DNA from: Apoderus coryli
Lineage: Eukaryota > Arthropoda > Insecta > Coleoptera > Attelabidae
Assembly: GCA_911728435.2 (NCBI GenBank)
Contig: OU452207.1
Span: forward strand, 16,579,682 to 16,643,681
Length of the DNA: 64,000 nucleotides
Reading direction: 5' to 3'
Shown here one piece after another: positions 57,124-64,000 of the stretch. The notes under the pieces are model-generated. The model was not told the DNA's origin, ran no database searches, and was given only the letters and a program-made list of their open reading frames with translations. A program made the translations under genes and the position numbers. Position 1 is the stretch's first letter, and each line of letters opens with the position of its first letter.

Positions 57124-58131
57124 TTATAATGTCAAGATTTGATAGCGGTCTGTGTGGCAGAGGGTTTTTTGATTTTTTAAATATAATCCAAATCCATTGC
57201 GGTGTTTTTTGATTAGTAATCCGTTTCCAACGGTTGTCGAGCCATTTGATTTATTTCGATGTTTGTTGTTTGTGATCTGCTCCTTAGAATTTTTTGTAGC
57301 ATTCACAGCTCTTACAATTCCTGCTGCACCACCTGCCAAACAGCCTAATACAGACAATCCTGCAAAAATGGGGATCAATGGCAAAACACCTCCAATTTTT
57401 GGTATAAATATAATACGAGGTGTCTTAATTTTTTGTTTCCCACCTATGTCTTTAACATATTTTCGAGCATTTTAACGCTATTTTTGCAACCGATAAAGCA
57501 TTGTTCTTTTTATTTTTCAGACAAGTAGTTTTTTAATAGATTGTCGAATGTTGTGTAACACACCACCAACAAATGTTATACGTTTTTTATTATTTTTACG
57601 TTTATTACAACGGTTTCTTTTACATCCGCTCGTTTTTTTAGGAGTAACACACGGAGCCCCCATACCTAATCCAAGATTTCTTTTTGCTTTAATAACGTTT
57701 GGCACTAACCACGAATACGCTCTCTCATTCACAGGTATCTGCTTTGATTTAGTTAATTCCCAAGCAGTATCTTCCAGGATTTTATCTGCTCTATGACGTT
57801 CGCTTAAATGATTACTATTTGCATATGCTATGTGGTGTGTTTTACATAGTTTATCTAGAGAATTAACTGCTGAACAGACGGTCTTATTAAGACCGAACTG
57901 AATCTCGCCCATTTCTTCTTTGTTTTTGTCGTTGAATAAAGGCCTTTATTATTATTAACTCCTGAATCACCTCTTAACAGTCTTTTCCATAATTTCGTTC
58001 CGACTCCGCAGTATTCGTACCCTGGTATATGGAGTTCGATTGGTGTATTATTAATTAACGAGAGTAGTACCTGTGCCAGTTTTTCGTTGACTCTGTTTGC
58101 TAACACGTCTATCTCGCTCAACAGAGGCCAT
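57124..58131 (-). pseudogene. PLA2 + pVI-like protein, copy 2
   Basis: Start at the ATG at 58131 (MASVERDRRVS). The calcium loop is GYEYCGVGTKL as in copy 1, but the catalytic motif reads CKTHHIAY: the Asp partner of the catalytic His is replaced by His. An 80-bp insertion (57875-57954) falls just before it. The basic region (KRNRCNKRKNNKKR) is open; a deletion near 57473 and a shift near 57520 precede the hydrophobic LPLIPIFAGLSVLGCLAGG segment and the GFGLYLKNQK end. The gene is therefore inactive in a different way from copy 1. Confidence 0.75.
57875..57954 (+). mobile_element. 80-bp LINE/SINE tail insertion with 12-bp target duplication
   Basis: TTAACTGCTGAA (57863-57874) and TTAACTCCTGAA (57955-57966) flank the piece, which ends GAATAAAGGCCTTTATTATTA. 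Copy 1 has the empty site once. Confidence 0.8.
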
Positions 58132-58177
58132 AAAAATAACATTAACCAGTTCATAATTTACATTCTTATATGTGATA

Positions 58178-58873
58178 ATGAGGCTCATTACACAAGATCA
58201 AAATTTCCAAGTAGAAAATTGTGATTTTTCAAATAACGATACATCACACATAATTAAACGTCACGGACCGTTACTACCGAATACAATACGGGGTTTGATC
58301 ATTGGTAGAAGCAATACTGGGAAAACCGCTGTTATGATTTCTTTGTTAACACACCCCAACGGTTTGCATTTTAAGAATATCTATATATATACCAAAACAT
58401 TATTCCAGAGCAAATACAGGTATTTGGTTGAAGTCGTCGCACCAATAAACGGTCTTGGTTACTACACTTTTAATAATAATGAATCTGTAATTCCACCATT
58501 AGAAGCAAAAGCAGATTCGGTATTTATATTTGACGATGTTATATGCGAGAAACAAGATGTAATTCGAGAATACTTTTGTATTTCGCGTCATAAGAATATT
58601 GATGTTTTTTTTCTATCTCAAGGCTATTCTAAGGTGTCGAAACAATTAATTTGGGAATATTCCAACTTTCTAATAATCTTCACACAGGATGACACAAATC
58701 TCCGACATATATATAGTGATCATGTCAATCCAGACATGGAATTTACGCAATTCGTGCAAATATGCCAACTTTGTTGGAATGAAGATTTTGGATTTCTTGT
58801 AATCGATAAAGATAGTCCGTTGAATCAGGGGCGATATCGAAAAGGATTGGATAATTATATATGCTTGCAATAA
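58178..58873 (+). CDS. Maverick A32-like packaging ATPase, copy 2, intact
   Basis: A complete frame from the ATG at 58178 (MRLITQDQNFQVENCDF). Walker A GRSNTGKT and Walker B VFIFDDVI are intact, followed by a sensor region FLSQGYSKVSKQLIWEY and a conserved end KDSPLNQGRYRKGLDNYICL. The protein pumps DNA into the capsid in the family. It serves as the reference for the frameshift in copy 1. Shares a 46-bp divergent start region with the PLA2/pVI gene. Confidence 0.9.
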   Translation: MRLITQDQNFQVENCDFSNNDTSHIIKRHGPLLPNTIRGLIIGRSNTGKTAVMISLLTHPNGLHFKNIYIYTKTLFQSKYRYLVEVVAPINGLGYYTFNNNESVIPPLEAKADSVFIFDDVICEKQDVIREYFCISRHKNIDVFFLSQGYSKVSKQLIWEYSNFLIIFTQDDTNLRHIYSDHVNPDMEFTQFVQICQLCWNEDFGFLVIDKDSPLNQGRYRKGLDNYICLQ

Positions 58874-58962
58874 ATTCAAAATGCTCATTATTCATTCAAC
58901 CATCGAATAATAAACTTTATTATTGTTATTTTTACTTATTTATATTTGAATGATATGTTATA

Positions 58963-59796
58963 ATGTCCGAGGATATTCAAAGTAAGATTGATTTAAAACA
59001 GAAATTAATTGATGCGACGGAATCGGTTCGAAAAAAGTATAAATCTTTACATAACAATCAACTGGAGCAGACGAGAATTCTAGAGGAGTTGTATGAACCA
59101 ATTACAAAGCCGCTTAATACAATCGGTTCAACGCCACCAAATGCGACAACACCCCAAATAAACGTTGAAAATGTTGAACAATCGGATAATAGAATCGGTA
59201 AACTATTACCGAAACATTTAAAAAGTGTAATAAGCAATAGTGGGGAATATGATTATATATATGGGGTTTATACGGATGATATAAACAAGAAATTCTTCAT
59301 CGGTAATTGTGAAGTAACATTCCCGCAAATGAAACATGTTGCTGTATGGATGGATCGTAAAAAAATTGTAACTTTTGACGGTGGTGATGAGTTTTTTAAC
59401 GTTCTATTGTTAAAATATCCATATCTAGAATTGGGTCAAGGTTTAAATAATATAACTCAGGCTCCATATAAAGATTATAACCGTGAACTCGGACTGAATA
59501 TAACGAGGAGTCGAACGTTTCGGGAAATTATAGAACCGTTAATAGGGCAAAAAAGAGACGGTCTTCGTAGTAAAAAAACTCTAGAACCAATCGCATCTAC
59601 CTCCGGCGGTTCGCTGTTGCCATCACAAAAGTGTTTCAATAAAAAACGAATAGATTACGTATATTGGAACAAGCCAAATGAACTTATTACACGTTTACAA
59701 TTGCTTTATAGTTCAAAATTAGCGGGAAACACTGGTTTAGATAATGAAATATTATCAATAATTGAAGAGCTAAGGGAGGATGCTATTATTCATTGA
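58963..59796 (+). CDS. Maverick conserved ORF (PY/DUF8207-like), copy 2, 277 aa
   Basis: Intact from ATG (MSEDIQSKIDLKQKLIDATE). N-terminal helix (YKSLHNNQLEQTRILEELYE), a central globular part (EYDYIYGVYTDDINKKFFIG, FDGGDEFFNVLLLKY) and a C-terminal RIDYVYWNKPNELITRLQ/LAGNTGLDNEIL domain that is strongly conserved in insect Mavericks. About 36 bases around 59447 present in copy 1 are missing here without breaking the frame. Function unknown, probably structural. Confidence 0.75.
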   Translation: MSEDIQSKIDLKQKLIDATESVRKKYKSLHNNQLEQTRILEELYEPITKPLNTIGSTPPNATTPQINVENVEQSDNRIGKLLPKHLKSVISNSGEYDYIYGVYTDDINKKFFIGNCEVTFPQMKHVAVWMDRKKIVTFDGGDEFFNVLLLKYPYLELGQGLNNITQAPYKDYNRELGLNITRSRTFREIIEPLIGQKRDGLRSKKTLEPIASTSGGSLLPSQKCFNKKRIDYVYWNKPNELITRLQLLYSSKLAGNTGLDNEILSIIEELREDAIIH

Positions 59797-59856
59797 ATTT
59801 AAGTTAAAAGTGTGCGTTAAAAAACAATTTAATATAATTTAGTTATCGTAGTTGTC

Positions 59857-60312
59857 ATGGAGAGAAGTGTTGATAAATTTGGTCGAAAAAAAATAAAAAA
59901 TATTACAATACAACGTGGTAGACCTGGTGTCGGATTTAAATTGACACATGACCAACATTTCGATCTTGAAAATAGACGAATATGCAATATTACCGAACCG
60001 TTTAATGATGCAACAACTCGAAGATATGTTGACAAGCACATAACAACAGCGATTACGGGTATTTTAAATATATTAAAGACGTCTGAAGATATCTCGTTGG
60101 ATAATACAAAAAAATATGTTAGTGAACGCGTTCACAAACGTATCGGTGAATTAGTCATTCAAATGAAGACATATGTTGATAATGAGATTAAGACAATCAA
60201 AGAAATCAATCCGAAAATATTAGATGAATCCATTATAATTAGATTAGATGCATTGGAAAATTATATTAATTCCGCTCGTGTTAGAGTTGATAAAACAAAT
60301 AAAAAAAAATAA
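59857..60312 (+). CDS. Maverick fibre-like or structural protein, copy 2, 151 aa
   Basis: Same protein as 20073-20546: RPGVGFKLTHDQHFDLEN, CNITEPFNDATTRRYVDKHI, then a helical region. Two codons shorter in the middle than copy 1. Role not known; the helical tail could trimerise. Confidence 0.65.
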   Translation: MERSVDKFGRKKIKNITIQRGRPGVGFKLTHDQHFDLENRRICNITEPFNDATTRRYVDKHITTAITGILNILKTSEDISLDNTKKYVSERVHKRIGELVIQMKTYVDNEIKTIKEINPKILDESIIIRLDALENYINSARVRVDKTNKKK

Positions 60313-60389
60313 ATGCATTGAATAATAATAATAATAATAATAATAAAAGTTTTTATGATTTAGTTAAAAATAATTGAAAAAAATAAATT

Positions 60390-61281
60390 CATAGGGGTGC
60401 TCGTCGAAATTTTCGACGTAGAAGAATAAATATTGTGGGCTATGCAGATCTTTGGCAGCTTGATTTAGCAGACATTCAGCAATACGCTAGTATTAATAAT
60501 GGATATAGGTATATTCTTGTAGTTATCAATTGTTTTTCAAAATTTGTGTGGGTGAAAGCATTAAAAAATAAAACAGGTGTTGAAGTAACCAATAAAATGA
60601 GAGAAATTTTACACGATGTGCGTAAGAAGGAAATACCTAAATACATACAGACAGACAATGGCACCGAATTTTATGATAAACACTTCGCGCAATTAATGAA
60701 ATCAAATAAAATACATCATTATTCAGTCTTTAGTACAAAGGCAGCCATTGTTGAACGTATCATTAGAACATTGAAAAATTGGTTGTATAAACAATTCTCG
60801 TTCAGGGAAAAATATGTATGAACTGATATATTGGATGACATTGTAAAAACATATAATAATCGAATACATAGAACAACTGGTTTCGCCCCCGCCACTGTTC
60901 TAGCCTCAACGAAAATTCCAGCTTATATCCAACGACGTGAACGTGTAAAAAAACCACAATTTAAAACAAATGACATCGTGCGAATTTCGAAATATTTATA
61001 AACATATCTTTGAGAAGGGCTATTTTTTTAGTTGGACTGTAGAACTTTTTAAAATTGTAAAAGTGCGAAAATCTATACCAACCACTTATTATTTACATTA
61101 TATGAATGGGATTCCAATACAAGGTTGTTTTTATGAATATGAACTATTGAAAACAAAAAATCCAGACAATTATTAAATCGAAAAAGTTGTGAGAAAACGT
61201 GGTGACAGAATCCTAGTTAAATGGTTTGGTTTTAATAGCACACACAATAGCTGGATTCATAAAAATGACGTGCTCAAATAA
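60390..61281 (+). pseudogene. Maverick integrase with chromodomain, copy 2
   Basis: Has the 41 bases missing from copy 1 (EVTNKMREILHDVRKKEIPK) and the full D,D,E set (WQLDLADIQ, QTDNGTEF, AIVERIIRTLK). The start region is lost through a ~190-bp deletion that joins spacer to codons. TGG has become TGA at about 60819-60821, and further shifts precede the chromodomain (VKWFGFNSTHNSWI, to 61281). Confidence 0.85.
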
Positions 61282-61587
61282 CTATGTATATATAATATAA
61301 AAAAAACGCAATGTAGTATTCACAAAATATATTTTTAATAAAAATAAAAAAAGAAAACAAATGTTGAACGAATGAATAAAAATATTTAAATAAAATTACA
61401 AACATTATGTATACAATTTTCTTAAGTTTATATGTGTAGTATTTAAATACATTACATCAAAATTACGACTATGTCTAAATAAATACACGTATTACTATAA
61501 AATTTAATCTAATTAATAATCTAACTCAATATTCTATAAATTAATTAATGCATTATGAATAAGCATAATTACACATTATTCTAAATG

Positions 61588-63742
61588 TTGTTCCATTTAA
61601 AATTTGTATACATTTCTATTTTCAGAAAAAAAGGGAAGTTATTTGTTGCTATGGAAACATTCACTGTTCCAAGTATATTTGAATTAAATAATATGTTTAA
61701 TTGATTTTTGTAGGTACATAATTTCTGACTATCCCTGTATGTGCTCTCGTAACCATCGGGTTTATACTTACCTGCACCATAACACAAATGATTACGTGAT
61801 TCGAATTTTAAATTGTTCTAATTAAAAAGGTAATAATACATCTGGCTCCATCTATTGTTAAATAGGCATAAAATATTTAAATTTATGAATAAACAAAATT
61901 TGTTGATAAGGGTACCTACAGTAGCAGAAGTACATATTTATTGATTTTTCCTGTGCGCTATGTTAACTTCCCAGATTTAAATGAAAGAGGGAATTCTTTC
62001 TTTGATTTAGAATTCATAATTGTTGTTTGGAGAATTATTTGAATTATGAAATAATTATTCATATTTGTTTTTCTATAGCATATTGTGTTCTTAGTATATA
62101 ATTATCGTTTTTTTCCTTAATTATTCATAATAAAATATATTTGTGTTAGTTCTCTTAACAATCGTTGGCGTGCTATCATGTGAAATTTTGATTGGTCGAA
62201 ACTCTTAAGTTGACATTGCGTTTTGTGAAATTTTGCATTGTCATGATTCTTCTTTTGTAAGTCGAGTGCGGCAGGAGTGTGCTGGTGGTTGAAGTGGATA
62301 GTTCTCTAATTTCTCTAAGCTTGATTGGAGGCCATTTTTGTGTGGGATTTGTGAGAGTTATTGTCCGGAATTATTGTTTGATTTCTGGATGGTTTGGAAG
62401 TGATATATTGTGTGCATTGTGCGATCAAACAATCAGCTTTGTCTGGATTTTATTTAACCACTTCATTTCTTGTTGGACTCAACTTTGTAACCGATTTCTG
62501 GTTGGCCATGTAAATGGTATCGCTGGATTACAATTAAGCCACACAACATCAAGGGCTTTTTTCTTCTTCTTCGTTCTTCTTCCTGAATTCGGATATTATT
62601 CCGTTTGTCCATTACAATCAAGTAATAGATTGGTTTGAACGATTTTGACTCCAATTTTTGGCAATCATCGATTTATGACTGCTGTTGTATGGTGACAAAA
62701 AAATTTCATGGTTCTGGTCGAATGTTTGTGTAAAAATGGATGGTTGATCATCAGAACGAGACCAGGTTTTTATTGTTAAATTTATTTGTTGAATACGTCA
62801 TTTTATTAATTTTTTTTCCTATTAACTTATTTGCAAAGTGAATTTCTCATATTTCGTATATAGCAGAGTTGCACTGAAATAAATTAATTTTCCTTCTGTA
62901 TGTTCATATAATTGTTTTCTGTGTTAAATAGTACCATTTGGTTATTCTTTCAATTATTAAATAGTAAATATTTGTTTATTTTAAATAACAAAAAAATATA
63001 TCAAGGGTTTATGTATTTTGTTATTATCTTGCGTAATTGTGTGATATTTAAAAATGTATGATAAAACTATTTTACATAGTAGTGTTGGGAACTATTCGTG
63101 ATCACGTATAGGGTGTCTTATTTGATTTTATTATTAAAATAAATATAAACAATAAGTGTATAGATATCGATTAAAATTTTCTCTTTATTGGTAATATATT
63201 TTCTTTAGAACTTGGTATTGAATATTAGTATTGTTGATTGACTGATATGTATTTTTGTTAAAATATACTTAATAATTTAGTATATGAGTATTTGGGAGAT
63301 TCAAACATTGCTTATTGTACTGAATATTTCTTTTATAATTTTTAGAATAGGAATTCAGTGATAAGATTCATTATTCTTTTATTGTTTCGTAACGATATTT
63401 ATTAATGTAAATATTTCAAATTTTTTTTGTATTGTGTGTTGAAAAATAATTTCGTATAAATATATAATATATCTTTTGAATTTAATTATGGTGAATGATC
63501 GTATGGTGGATTCAAGCTTTGTGACATACAAAACATCGTAGGTTTCTAACTTTACCGCAAAGTTAGTGGCGCACCCCCCCTGAAGGCTGACCTAGTCGAG
63601 CTTTGCTGTGGTTTAAGCTAAAGCTGTCACAAGGTTTGAAAACGTTACCCGATTTCTTTTTCTTTGTGTTTTCTTAAATAATAATTTTAATGATAAAAAC
63701 AAAAAATCATATAAATATTCTTCTATCAATTTAAACCGTAGC
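61588..63742. mobile_element. 2.2 kb insertion of unknown type in Maverick copy 2
   Basis: Copy 1 reads straight through TTCTAAAT-CTAACTACAAC; here 2,155 bp intervene, with AATG on both sides (61584-61587 and 63743-63746). No terminal inverted repeat or coding region was recognised. A GC-richer patch at 63555-63640 (GGCGCACCCCCCCTGAAGGC) stands out. It could be a non-autonomous element or solo LTR with leader. Confidence 0.6.
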
Positions 63743-63795
63743 AATGTAACTACAACATGCAACATACTATTACTAATTCAACACTCATTACACAC

Positions 63796-64000
63796 TTAGC
63801 TATTATGTTTTGGTGTGCAAGTTAAACACATGTTTATATCACGCGAAGTCCATAGTCGCGAATCACACACATCACAAAAAGCCTTATGTCTAAGCGGATA
63901 CCGTTCCATATGGATGTCGAAGTGCAAATGTTTTGCGTACCGCCGCCACATCCCAGCAGGATCATCGGTGTCAGTATATTCTGCTATATACACCCGATGA
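63796..64000 (-). CDS. Zinc-ribbon-like accessory gene, copy 2, C-terminal part (cut by window)
   Basis: Same as the C-terminal exon of 24397-25012: YIAEYTDTDDPAGMWRRYAK, CDVCDSRLW, CLTCTPKHNS. It is open to the end of the window. The end is 2 residues longer than in copy 1. Confidence 0.6.
   Translation of the reverse strand, partial: HRVYIAEYTDTDDPAGMWRRYAKHLHFDIHMERYPLRHKAFCDVCDSRLWTSRDINMCLTCTPKHNS

Larger units (their letters stand above)
56921..64000. mobile_element. Maverick/Polinton copy 2, truncated on the left
   Basis: Homology to copy 1 starts abruptly at CTCTTGAGGCGGTG inside the protease gene and runs, with insertions, to the end of the window, in the same order and orientation. 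Capsid and penton genes are missing. It is separated from copy 1 by about 41 kb of unrelated transposons and has its own private insertions and deletions. Confidence 0.88.

Noticed and set aside
62279..62638. 119-aa frame in the unknown 2.2 kb insertion
   Set aside because: Low-complexity, Phe/Leu/Cys-rich translation without similarity or a promoter; probably chance.
63555..63640. tRNA or structured RNA in the GC-rich patch
   Set aside because: A short stem (TAACTTTACCGCAAAGTTA) can be drawn but no cloverleaf or known RNA consensus fits.
56921..64000. Copy 2 as an assembly duplicate of copy 1
   Set aside because: The copies differ by many substitutions, private insertions with target duplications, and different disabling mutations, so they are distinct loci.

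Overview
This is AT-rich eukaryotic, almost certainly insect, genomic DNA. It has BEL/Pao, copia and gypsy retrotransposons, CR1/Jockey-type LINEs, Tigger/pogo, hAT and PIF/Harbinger DNA transposons, and short GT-AG introns. The mix would fit a leaf beetle or a hemipteran, but the species cannot be named from the sequence. I see no confident ordinary host gene: the window is a graveyard of mobile elements nested in one another.

The main content is two copies of a Maverick/Polinton (adintovirus-like) element in the same orientation. Copy 1 spans at least 13.2-33.1 kb. In order it holds a double-jelly-roll major capsid protein, a small basic ORF, a penton-like minor capsid protein, an adenain-type protease and a PLA2/pVI-like protein (all minus strand), then an A32-like packaging ATPase, two conserved structural-type ORFs and a chromodomain integrase (plus strand), then a two-exon zinc-ribbon-like gene (minus), a coiled-coil gene (plus) and a protein-primed DNA polymerase B with N-terminal C2H2 finger (plus). 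Copy 2 (56.9-64.0 kb, running off the window) begins inside the protease and retains ATPase, structural ORFs, integrase and the spliced gene. Because the copies are closely similar, each insertion in one is dated and delimited by the other: a copia derivative, a CACAG-ended DNA transposon, LINE tails and a 2.2 kb unknown element can be cut out to the base with target-site duplications.

The left flank (0-12 kb) has the 3' end of a BEL/Pao element with its LTR, a gypsy RNase H scrap, two copies of an unclassified DUF7869-like putative DDE transposon, and a complete Tigger/pogo element inserted in one of them. The 36-45 kb part has a third DUF7869-like relic and a hAT transposon whose BED zinc-finger exon is split by an apparently full-length, intact two-ORF LINE; this LINE has a textbook -1 slippery heptamer directly before the ORF1 stop codon. 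The 45-57 kb part has fragments of LINEs, a gypsy gag, PIF/Harbinger, a DUF4371 hAT-like relic, inverted arrays of a ~130 bp repeat, and a GC-richer decayed capsid-like ORF (53.2-54.6 kb) that may be an endogenous RNA-virus or unusual gag sequence.

Most reading frames are broken. Those still open and complete are the 566-aa protein of the CACAG-ended transposon, the LINE ORF1/ORF2, the copy 2 ATPase and structural ORFs, the copy 1 fibre-like ORF, the spliced zinc-ribbon gene, and a 137-aa orphan ORF with its own TATA box at 12 kb.
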